A stretch of DNA of 6,840 nt. Source: Acidovorax delafieldii (GTDB taxonomy: Bacteria > Pseudomonadota > Gammaproteobacteria > Burkholderiales > Burkholderiaceae_C). Position 1 is the stretch's first letter. Every line of letters begins with the position of its first letter. Made by a program: the position numbers and the translations under genes. The notes beneath the pieces were generated by a model. The model did not search any database and was not told the origin of the DNA. It was given only the letters and a program-made list of their open reading frames with translations. Location: NCBI GenBank assembly GCA_002327945.1, contig DCVY01000088.1:9237-16076 (forward strand). The letters run 5' to 3'. Positions 1-6,840 of this stretch are shown in pieces.

Positions 1-192
1 CAGGGTTTACCCCAGGGCTGGCGCGGTATCCGCACCCATGCAACGGCGGGGGGTTGTGGGTTTTTACGGACATCAAGGCTTCGCTGTGTCCGCTGCGGCC
101 TGGGCCGTCGACTGCTGCGCGCGGTGGAATGTCAGCGCGAGATCGTGAACACCCTCTAAGATGCGCCCATTCAATCCAACGGGAGGCGGGAT

Positions 193-786
193 ATGTCGGG
201 AAATGCATGGATCGTTGTGGCTGTGGTGGCCGCGTTGGTGGTCTGGGCCATCGCCGTTTACAACCGGTTGGTGCAGCTGCGCAACCGCATTGCCAACGCC
301 TTTGCCCAGATCGACGTGCAGCTCAAGCGCCGCTACGACCTGGTGCCCAACCTGGTGGAAGTGGCGCGCGGCTACCTGGCCCACGAAGCGGCCACGCTGG
401 AGGCGGTGATCAAGGCGCGCGGGCAGGCGCAGGGCGCGGCGGCCGCTGCGCGGGCGGCGCCCACCAGCGCCGGCGCCATGGGGGCGCTGGCCGTGGCCGA
501 GCAGGCCCTGGGCGGCAGCCTGGGGCGCCTGATGGCGGTGGCCGAAAATTACCCCGATCTCAAGGCAGACGCCACCATGCAGTCGCTCAGTGAAGAGCTC
601 ACCAGCACCGAGAACCGCCTGGGTTTTGCGCGCCAGGCCTACAACGACCAGGTGCTCGACTTCAACGACCAGGCAGCGCAGTTTCCGGCCATCGTGGTGG
701 CAAGGCTGCTGGGCTTTCCCACGGCGCCCATGCTCGAAGCCACGCGCAGCGATGAAGAGCGTGCTGCACCCCGGGTGCAGTTCTGA
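193..786 (+). CDS. lemA: LemA family membrane protein
   Basis: This 197-residue protein matches the LemA family from end to end. Residues 5-22 form one hydrophobic N-terminal membrane anchor. The family signature follows directly: YNRLVQLRNR at 23-32, then NAFAQIDVQLKRRYDLVPNL. The helical body carries an Ala/Gly-rich stretch at about 77-106, then AENYPDLKA, the TENRLGFARQAYND segment and a FPAIVVARLLGFP ending. LemA proteins are anchored in the cytoplasmic membrane with a helical-bundle domain; their biochemical role is not firmly known. The ATG start is supported by a strong Shine-Dalgarno sequence, GGGAGG at 181-186, six bases upstream. It is the first gene of a probable two-gene unit with the M48 protease 24 bases downstream, a recurrent pairing that suggests a shared role in envelope maintenance (inference). 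Length is normal and nothing is broken. Family assignment is secure; function is not. Confidence 0.95.
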   Translation: MSGNAWIVVAVVAALVVWAIAVYNRLVQLRNRIANAFAQIDVQLKRRYDLVPNLVEVARGYLAHEAATLEAVIKARGQAQGAAAAARAAPTSAGAMGALAVAEQALGGSLGRLMAVAENYPDLKADATMQSLSEELTSTENRLGFARQAYNDQVLDFNDQAAQFPAIVVARLLGFPTAPMLEATRSDEERAAPRVQF

Positions 787-810
787 CCGGTTGCCTGCAT
801 AAGCGCGTCG

Positions 811-1896
811 ATGAAGTTCTGGGACCACCAGCACAGCGCCCGCAGCGAAACACGCCGGCTGCTGCTCGCCTTTGCGCTGGCCGTGGCCGTGCTGGTGGCG
901 GCTGTGCATGGGGCGCTGGTGGCGGCCTGGTTGCTCATGGTGGCGGCGCTGCCGGTGCAGCTTGCGTATCCGGCTGGATTTCTGGCGGTGAACGTGGGGG
1001 TGTCGCTGATGCTGGTGCTCGGCGGCTGGTGGGTCGAAACGTCCAACCTGCGCGCGGGTGGGGTCAAGCTCGCCCAGCGCATTGGCGCGCGCGAGGCCCG
1101 GCCCTCGGTCTCGCATGCCGAGCAACGCTTGTGCAACATCGTTCATGAGCTGTGCATCGCGGCCCACATGCCGCCGCCGCAGGTCAGGGTGCTGTCGCGC
1201 ACCGACGCCATCAACGCCTTTGCCGCCGGCTGGGACGCGGGCGATGCGGTGGTGGCGGTCACCCAGGGCGCGCTCGACCACCTCACGCGCGAGGAACTGC
1301 AGGGCCTGGTGGCCCACGAACTCAGCCATTTGCACGAGGGCGATACGCGCCTGAAGATGCGCCTGGCGGGCATGGTGTTTGGGCTGGAGCTGGTTTACAA
1401 CTTTGGCGATGAAGTGCGCGAGCGCCGTGGCCTGGCGTGGCTGTTCGGCTCGGCCATCATGCTGGCGGGTTTTGCCGGGTGGCTGGCGGGCCGCATGCTC
1501 AAGGCCGCCGTGTCGCGCCAGCGCGAGTACCTGGCCGATGCCCGCGCCGTGCAGTGGACGCGCAGCCGCGATGGCCTGGGCGGTGTGCTGCGCAAGGTGA
1601 TGGCGCAGCGCCGCGACACCCCCGCAGGCTGCGAGCGCGCCACCCACCAGGGGCTGGCGCATCCTGCGGTACAGCACATGTTGTTGGTGGACCTGCCGGG
1701 CGCGGGCGCCATGGAGCGCTGGCTCGACTCGCACCCCACGCTGGCAGACCGCGTGCAGCGCATCTATGGCCGCAGCATGCAGCCGCTGCCGCTCACCCCG
1801 GTGAACGAGCCCCCAGAGATCGCCCGCCGCGCGGGCGCCGTGGCACCGGGCGCCGTGACGCTGGCCTCGCTGGTCGATCCGTTCGCCCGTTTGTGA
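811..1896 (+). CDS. M48 family (HtpX-like) membrane zinc metalloprotease
   Basis: This 361-residue protein is a zinc-dependent peptidase of family M48. The zinc motif HELSH lies at 169-173 in the context VAHELSHLHEGD. The third zinc ligand is probably Glu239 in SRQREYLADARAVQWTR, which matches the family ExxAD pattern. A further M48 hallmark, SHPTLADRVQRI, lies at 307-318. Hydrophobic segments at about 18-47, 52-74 and 209-229 indicate insertion in the inner membrane with the active site probably facing the cytoplasm, as in HtpX. Family members degrade misfolded membrane proteins; the substrate here is unknown. The start has no clear Shine-Dalgarno sequence, but MKFWDHQHSARSETRRL fits how these proteins usually begin, and the 24-base gap to lemA suggests coupled translation. 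The protein ends with about 40 residues rich in Ala and Pro that carry no recognised motif. I avoid the name htpX because the N-terminal half differs from classical HtpX. Confidence 0.92.
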   Translation: MKFWDHQHSARSETRRLLLAFALAVAVLVAAVHGALVAAWLLMVAALPVQLAYPAGFLAVNVGVSLMLVLGGWWVETSNLRAGGVKLAQRIGAREARPSVSHAEQRLCNIVHELCIAAHMPPPQVRVLSRTDAINAFAAGWDAGDAVVAVTQGALDHLTREELQGLVAHELSHLHEGDTRLKMRLAGMVFGLELVYNFGDEVRERRGLAWLFGSAIMLAGFAGWLAGRMLKAAVSRQREYLADARAVQWTRSRDGLGGVLRKVMAQRRDTPAGCERATHQGLAHPAVQHMLLVDLPGAGAMERWLDSHPTLADRVQRIYGRSMQPLPLTPVNEPPEIARRAGAVAPGAVTLASLVDPFARL

Positions 1897-1929
1897 TTTC
1901 ATTCCCGGCGGTACTGCACAGAGCCCAAT

Positions 1930-1957
1930 GAATCAAAAATGGAAGCATTCAGCTTCT
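1930..1957 (-). terminator. possible weak terminator for the urease operon
   Basis: Read on the minus strand, a 5-bp stem GAAGC/GCTTC with a five-base loop is followed by CATTTTTGATTC, which looks like a small hairpin plus U-run. It lies about 100 bases beyond the ureG stop codon, a sensible place for operon termination. The stem is short and only partly G/C, so it would be weak; the same hairpin read on the plus strand has only a poor T-rich tail to end the M48 transcript. It sits inside the repeat block, so its presence may be incidental. Confidence 0.28.
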
Positions 1958-2003
1958 TGTGCTTGTCAAGTAAGCGCGATTCGCTATCAATAGTGAAGCA
2001 AAA
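1931..2003 (+). repeat. degenerate intergenic repeat, copy 1 (convergent junction)
   Basis: This AT-richer block stands out between the M48 gene and ureG. It shares an ungapped framework with the block at 5880-5941. Aligned from AGCTT (1951 here, 5889 there) over 37 bases, 20 positions agree, including AGCTT at the start and AGCGC at 1973-1977. It contains two small inverted repeats: GAAGC/GCTTC (1942-1946 with 1952-1956) and GTGCTT/AAGCGC (1959-1964 with 1972-1977, one G-T pair). From memory, similar blocks with an AATAGCT...AAGCGCTA core recur in Comamonadaceae intergenic regions, which fits the setting, but no search was possible. Function is unknown; the ends are approximate. Confidence 0.55.
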
Positions 2004-2058
2004 TGCGCAGCCGGATGGCCATGGTGAGATGTGAGTGGTGCCTCCCCCTTGTTGACGA

Positions 2059-2721
2059 CTATTTTTGCAGCATGCCCCGCGTCTCGATGAACCTCACGAC
2101 GTCGGCCACGCCCTCCAGGGTTTTGAGGTTGGTCATCACAAACGGCTTGACGCCCTGGGCGCTGGTGCGCATGCGCGTGGTGTCGGCGCGCATCACATCG
2201 AGGTTGGCACCCACATGGGGAGCCAGGTCGGTCTTGTTGATGATGAACAGGTCGCTTTTGGTGATGCCGGGGCCGCCCTTGCGGGGGATTTTTTCGCCGG
2301 CGGCCACGTCGATGACGTAGATGGTGAGGTCGCTCAGTTCGGGGCTGAAGGTGGCGGCCAGGTTGTCGCCGCCGCTTTCCACAAACACGATGTCGGCGTT
2401 GGGAAACTCGCCCAGCATGCGGTCGATGGCTTCGAGGTTGATGGAACAGTCTTCGCGGATGGCTGTGTGCGGGCAGCCGCCGGTTTCCACGCCCAGGATG
2501 CGGTCCGCAGGCAGGGCGCCACTCACGGTGAGCAGGCGCTGGTCTTCCCTGGTGTAGATGTCGTTGGTGATGGCGATGAGGTCGTAGTTGTCGCGCATGG
2601 TCTTGCACAGCATCTCCAGCAGGGTCGTCTTGCCGGAGCCCACCGGGCCGCCGATGCCTACGCGCAGTGGGGGCAATTGCCTGGTGCGGTTGGGGATATG
2701 GTGCAGTGTGCTGGTGGTCAT
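2059..2721 (-). CDS. ureG: urease accessory GTPase UreG
   Basis: UreG is the SIMIBI-class GTPase that uses GTP hydrolysis to deliver nickel to apo-urease, working in the cytoplasm with UreF, UreD/H and UreE. The 220-residue protein has all the expected motifs: the P-loop GPVGSGKT at 25-32, the nickel-binding Cys-Pro-His at 83-85 within [20 protein letters not shown] at 115-120, and the guanine-specificity motif NKTD at 162-165. Length is close to the usual 200-220 residues; the first 18 residues are a short variable leader. Its ATG overlaps the ureF stop as ATGA and there is no good Shine-Dalgarno sequence, so translation is probably coupled to ureF. It is the last gene of the operon, ends in TAG, and faces the M48 gene across the convergent junction. 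Identification is certain. Confidence 0.98.
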   Translation of the reverse strand: MTTSTLHHIPNRTRQLPPLRVGIGGPVGSGKTTLLEMLCKTMRDNYDLIAITNDIYTREDQRLLTVSGALPADRILGVETGGCPHTAIREDCSINLEAIDRMLGEFPNADIVFVESGGDNLAATFSPELSDLTIYVIDVAAGEKIPRKGGPGITKSDLFIINKTDLAPHVGANLDVMRADTTRMRTSAQGVKPFVMTNLKTLEGVADVVRFIETRGMLQK

Positions 2722-3428
2722 GATCGGAAGAGGCGGGAGTACTGGGTTTCGTGCTGGGCCGACAGGATGGCCAGCATGGGGGAAAACGCCTGGCGCTCGC
2801 TGTCCATCAGGCCGATGGCGTGGTCGGCAGCGGCGGGTATGGCATCGGCCAGGCGCGCCAGGATGCGCTGGCCCGCGCTTTGGCCCAGCTGCATGGATTT
2901 GAGGGCGGCCTGCACCATGTTCTCGGCCCAGCCGAAGGCGTAGGCCAGCAGCACGTCGCGCACACTCGCCTGGGTGGTGGAGGCGGCCAGCGCGAATGCC
3001 ACGGGGTAGGTGGGGGGCAGTGTGGCCAGGTGGCGGATGGCGGGCAGGGCCTCTTCATCACCCCGGTGCAGGTTGCGCAGCCAGTCGGCCATGGAGCGGC
3101 CCATTTGCTCGGTCTGCAGCCGCAACTCGCTGGTTTCGCGGGTGTGCAGCACCCAGTCGTTGAGGTTGCGCACATGGGCCATGTCGCCACGGCGCCAGGC
3201 GCCCACGGCCTTGGCAATCAGGGCCATGTCGCCCCGGGCCTGGGTGATGTGCAATTGGTCGAGCAGCCAGCCGGCCATGGCGGCTTCGCTGGCGATGCCG
3301 GCGTTTTCAATGGCGCTCTCCAACCCCTCGGAATACGAAAAACCGCCTACGGGCAGCGCGGGCGATGCGAGCCAGATGAGCTGCAGCAGGCTGGCTGCGG
3401 GCAAAGGCGTGGGGCGGTCGAGGCGCAT
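2718..3428 (-). CDS. ureF: urease accessory protein UreF
   Basis: UreF is an all-helical accessory protein that bridges UreD/H and UreG in the urease activation complex and helps gate UreG GTPase activity and nickel transfer. The 236-residue product shows the N-terminal family signature [16 protein letters not shown] at 22-37, the central [15 protein letters not shown] at 96-110, and the C-terminal [20 protein letters not shown] at 163-182. Length is normal for the family. The ATG follows the ureE stop by 24 bases, and the preceding bases are C-rich with no recognisable Shine-Dalgarno sequence, so re-initiation after ureE is likely. The stop overlaps the ureG start by four bases (ATGA). No alternative start gives a better fit to the family N-terminus. 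Confidence 0.97.
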   Translation of the reverse strand: MRLDRPTPLPAASLLQLIWLASPALPVGGFSYSEGLESAIENAGIASEAAMAGWLLDQLHITQARGDMALIAKAVGAWRRGDMAHVRNLNDWVLHTRETSELRLQTEQMGRSMADWLRNLHRGDEEALPAIRHLATLPPTYPVAFALAASTTQASVRDVLLAYAFGWAENMVQAALKSMQLGQSAGQRILARLADAIPAAADHAIGLMDSERQAFSPMLAILSAQHETQYSRLFRS

Positions 3429-3452
3429 GGCGGGGGAGGGGTGTTCAGCCCC

Positions 3453-4118
3453 TCAGTGGTCGTGTCCGTGACCTTCGTGGTCATGGTCATGACCGTGGTT
3501 GCAGTGGGGGCCGTGCACATGGCCTTGTGCGACGACCGGGATGGACACGGGGCGGGCGCGGGCCGGGGCTGCGTCCTGTGGGTGCTCGTGCGCATGGTCG
3601 TGACCGGCATCGTGGGAATGCCCATGATTGTGGCTGTGCCCGTGGTCATGGCCGCCGCCGTGCCCTGCGGCATAGGCGCCACCTTCGGGCTCAAACGGCA
3701 GGTTCTGGGCTTTGACGATGAGGTGCATGGCGCGCAGCATGTCGGCCAGCACATGGTCGGGCTCGATCTTGAGGTGGTCGGGCTGGAGTTCGATGGGCAC
3801 ATGCCGGTTGCCCAGGTGGTAGGCGGCGCGCGTCAGGTCAAACGGGGTGCCGTGGTGGGCGCAGTGGGTGATGACCAGCACCGGCTGCGGGGCGGCCAGC
3901 ACGCGCACCAGCGAGCCGTCTTCGGCCACCAGTACATCGCCGCCGCGCACCAGCGTGCCACGCGGCAGGAAGATGCCCAGCGCGCGCCCGGCGGAGTCGG
4001 TGGCCGCAAAACGGCTTTTCTGGCGCACGTCCCAATCGAGTTCGATGGTGGTGGCGCGCTTGACAAGCACGGGAGCAAGGCCCTTGCCTTGGGGGATGCG
4101 TTTGGAAATCTGGATCAT
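3453..4118 (-). CDS. ureE: urease accessory nickel chaperone UreE with two-part His-rich tail
   Basis: UreE is a homodimeric metallochaperone that binds nickel and hands it to the UreG-containing activation complex. The 221-residue protein has an N-terminal peptide-binding-like domain (about 1-75) and a metal-binding domain with HCAHHGTPFDL at 85-95, the conserved YHLGNRHVP at 100-108, and DHVLADMLRAM at 121-131. The tail from residue 153 holds 22 histidines in two clusters, 12 at 153-179 and 10 at 200-221, separated by a Pro/Ala linker with no histidine at 180-199. Tails like this bind extra nickel in other UreE proteins. I chose the ATG at 4118 because MIQISKRI matches the family N-terminus, although the frame stays open further upstream. 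There is no Shine-Dalgarno sequence, but the ureC stop lies only ten bases upstream, so coupled translation is likely. Length exceeds the common 150-200 residues because of the tail. Confidence 0.96.
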   Translation of the reverse strand: MIQISKRIPQGKGLAPVLVKRATTIELDWDVRQKSRFAATDSAGRALGIFLPRGTLVRGGDVLVAEDGSLVRVLAAPQPVLVITHCAHHGTPFDLTRAAYHLGNRHVPIELQPDHLKIEPDHVLADMLRAMHLIVKAQNLPFEPEGGAYAAGHGGGHDHGHSHNHGHSHDAGHDHAHEHPQDAAPARARPVSIPVVAQGHVHGPHCNHGHDHDHEGHGHDH

Positions 4119-4128
4119 CAGGGGGGCG

Positions 4129-5847
<1,719 letters not shown>

Positions 5848-5879
5848 GTGAGGGGTGCTCCGCAAGAACGGTTTACTAT

Positions 5880-5941
5880 GTTTTTAATAGCTTTTGGGGC
5901 AATCAGAACCAGCGCTATCGGCCAATTTGGTCTGAGTTTTT
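5880..5941 (+). repeat. degenerate intergenic repeat, copy 2 (inside urease operon)
   Basis: This AT-rich block fills most of the 94-base ureB-ureC gap, the only long gap in the operon. It has the same orientation and spacing as the block at 1931-2003: AGCTT at 5889 and AGCGC at 5911-5915, 22 bases apart in both. It also contains the palindromes AGCGCT (5911-5916) and CCAATTTGG (5922-5930), and ends in a T-run on the plus strand that supplies part of the ureB stop codon. Because the T-run lies on the strand opposite to transcription of the operon, it does not look like a terminator for the ure mRNA. It resembles from memory a dispersed Comamonadaceae intergenic element. Ends are approximate. 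Confidence 0.55.
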
Positions 5942-6247
5942 TTACAGCGCGCCCTGTGTCAGGCCCTGAAAGCCGAACACCCTGCGCTCGCCTGCGTAGT
6001 CCACCAGCTCCACGGTGCGTTCCTGGCCCGGCTCAAAGCGCACGGCCGTGCCTGACGCGATGTTGAGCCGCATGCCACGCGCGGCGCAGCGGTCAAAGCC
6101 AAGGGCATTGTTGGTCTCGGCAAAGTGGTAGTGCGAGCCCACCTGGATGGGGCGGTCGCCGGTGTTGCGCACGACGATGGTGAGCGTGCGGCGGCCGGTG
6201 TTGAGCCGGTGATCGCCGCTGTCTATCAGTAGTTCACCTGGAATCAT
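5942..6247 (-). CDS. ureB: urease beta subunit UreB
   Basis: UreB is the small structural beta subunit that, with UreA and UreC, builds the trimer-of-trimers urease. The 101-residue protein has the usual length and motifs: MIPGEL at the start, the strand-forming [17 protein letters not shown] at 21-37, the hallmark [10 protein letters not shown] at 37-46, and [22 protein letters not shown] covering 50-71. The ATG at 6247 has a good Shine-Dalgarno sequence, AGGAG (6254-6258), six bases upstream. It follows the small membrane protein by 19 bases. Its TAA stop lies in the T-run of the adjoining repeat, so the last residues could have been altered by the repeat's arrival (inference), although the ending [10 protein letters not shown] looks ordinary. 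Confidence 0.98.
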   Translation of the reverse strand: MIPGELLIDSGDHRLNTGRRTLTIVVRNTGDRPIQVGSHYHFAETNNALGFDRCAARGMRLNIASGTAVRFEPGQERTVELVDYAGERRVFGFQGLTQGAL

Positions 6248-6266
6248 GCGGGGCTCCTGGGTGACA

Positions 6267-6452
6267 TCACTTGCGGCCCTGCCAGGTGGCTACGGCCAGC
6301 AATACGCCGATGGCGACAAAGCCCCACAGGTCGGTGGCGTGCCAGTGGCTGCCCGGCAACTGGTGACCTTCATGGGCAAAAGTGGCGCCGGCGTGCATCC
6401 CCAAGGCGGCGGATGCTGCGATTTTTATGGCTTTGTGCGGGGTGGGAAACAT
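6267..6452 (-). CDS. small His-containing exported or membrane protein between ureA and ureB
   Basis: This 61-residue protein is not a known urease subunit, and I cannot assign a family. Residues 1-26 look like a signal peptide: basic HKAIK, a hydrophobic run, and a possible cleavage after ATFA at 26. The rest is a short exposed segment with HEGH (27-30) and HWH (36-38), one hydrophobic helix of about 16 residues (42-57) and a basic end, QGRK. This predicts a small inner-membrane protein with a His-bearing periplasmic face. The start at 6452 is chosen because AGGAA (6458-6462) sits five bases ahead; a longer reading from 6515 would overlap ureA by about 40 bases. Spacing to ureA (22) and ureB (19) implies co-expression. 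The position resembles where other Burkholderiales carry hupE/ureJ nickel permease genes, and AHEGH after a signal peptide recalls HupE/UreJ N-termini, but the HPxxGxDH motif and further helices are missing. A metal-related role is inference. Confidence 0.75.
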   Translation of the reverse strand: MFPTPHKAIKIAASAALGMHAGATFAHEGHQLPGSHWHATDLWGFVAIGVLLAVATWQGRK

Positions 6453-6457
6453 GGCGG

Positions 6458-6462
6458 TTCCT
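6458..6462 (-). promoter_or_regulatory. ribosome binding site deciding the start of the small protein
   Basis: On the minus strand this reads AGGAA, five bases before the ATG at 6452 and just past the ureA stop codon. Together with the signal-peptide-like N-terminus it favours this start over the upstream in-frame one that would overlap ureA. Confidence 0.6.
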
Positions 6463-6474
6463 GTCTGCGGTGGA

Positions 6475-6777
6475 TCAAAGAATGGGCTGGTGCACGGTGA
6501 CGAGCTTGGTGCCATCGGGGAAGGTGGCCTCCACCTGGATGTCCGGAATCATCTCGGCGATGCCGTCCATCACGTCCGCGCGGGTCAGCACGGTGCGGCC
6601 CTCGCTCATGAGTTGCGCCACGGTCTTGCCGTCGCGCGCGCCTTCCATCACGGCCGCGCTGATCAAGGCCACGGCCTCGGGGTGGTTGAGTTTGAGGCCC
6701 CGGGCCTTGCGGCGCTCGGCCAGCAGGGCGGCGGTGAAGATCAGCAGCTTGTCTTTTTCGCGAGGAGTTAATTCCAT
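6475..6777 (-). CDS. ureA: urease gamma subunit UreA
   Basis: UreA is the gamma structural subunit of bacterial urease. At 100 residues it is full length. It shows the standard start [20 protein letters not shown], the segment [20 protein letters not shown] at 31-50, and the family-typical second half with [20 protein letters not shown] at 70-89 and a VHQPI ending. The ATG at 6777 gives the canonical N-terminus; only a weak GAG lies upstream, about nine bases away. It is the first structural gene seen in the operon. In many beta-proteobacteria ureD precedes it, but the 63 bases left upstream do not show a recognisable UreD C-terminus, so the promoter and any ureD lie outside or cannot be seen. 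Confidence 0.98.
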   Translation of the reverse strand: MELTPREKDKLLIFTAALLAERRKARGLKLNHPEAVALISAAVMEGARDGKTVAQLMSEGRTVLTRADVMDGIAEMIPDIQVEATFPDGTKLVTVHQPIL

Positions 6778-6840
6778 TTCGTTTCACTCAATGCCAGGAG
6801 GCTGTCGGACTTGGGAATCGTCGGCTGCAAATCGGCCGCA

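Noticed and set aside
1..159. Open plus-strand frame entering from the left edge and ending in TAA at 157-159, and a minus-strand ATG at 73 with an open frame to the edge
   Set aside because: Neither 50-codon nor 24-codon fragment resembles a protein I know, and open frames of this length are common at this GC content. A neighbouring gene may reach into this stretch but cannot be supported.
157..162. TAAGAT as a possible -10 box for lemA
   Set aside because: There is no convincing -35 element at a suitable distance, and a single hexamer match is expected by chance.
73..1902. 609-codon open frame on the minus strand opposite lemA and the M48 protease gene
   Set aside because: Both plus-strand genes have clear family motifs. 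The antisense product is rich in Arg, His, Gln and Ala with no domain, as expected when G/C-biased codons are read from the other strand.
6267..6452. Calling the small protein HupE/UreJ
   Set aside because: It has only a signal-like segment and one helix and lacks the HPxxGxDH motif and other membrane segments of that family; only its position and the AHEGH start are suggestive.
6453..6515. 21-residue N-terminal extension of the small protein between ureA and ureB
   Set aside because: It would overlap ureA, would precede and disrupt the signal-peptide-like start, and ignores the good AGGAA site before the ATG at 6452.

Overview
This is a GC-rich stretch with the look of a beta-proteobacterium of the order Burkholderiales, most likely family Comamonadaceae (Acidovorax-like). 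The assignment rests on three things: the G/C-biased third codon positions that leave long antisense frames open, the style of the urease proteins, and two copies of a degenerate intergenic repeat that I recall from Comamonadaceae genomes. It comes from memory of these families, not from a search.

Left part (1-1896, + strand): after about 190 bases with no confident gene comes a two-gene unit, a LemA family membrane protein (193-786) followed 24 bases later by a membrane-embedded M48 (HtpX-like) zinc metalloprotease (811-1896). LemA and M48 proteases are frequent neighbours and are thought to act in envelope protein quality control.

Middle (1897-2058): a 162-base junction between converging transcription units. 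It holds one copy of the degenerate repeat with small hairpins, one of which could be a weak terminator.

Right part (2059-6777, - strand): a urease operon read leftwards in the order ureA, small membrane protein, ureB, ureC, ureE, ureF, ureG. UreA, UreB and UreC form the nickel urease that hydrolyses urea. UreE (a nickel carrier with a two-part His-rich tail), UreF and UreG (a GTPase) insert nickel into UreC. All UreC nickel and catalytic residues are present. Spacing is tight: 22, 19, 94, 10 and 24 bases, then a 4-base overlap. The one loose gap, ureB-ureC, is filled by the second copy of the repeat. The accessory gene ureD is not recognisable here and, if present, would be expected beyond the right edge.

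Most of the window is a standard urease locus. The parts most worth a second look are the 61-residue His-containing secreted or membrane protein between ureA and ureB, the repeat copy inside the operon, and the bipartite His tail of UreE. I see no wholly new system, and no RNA genes, CRISPR array or insertion sequence.
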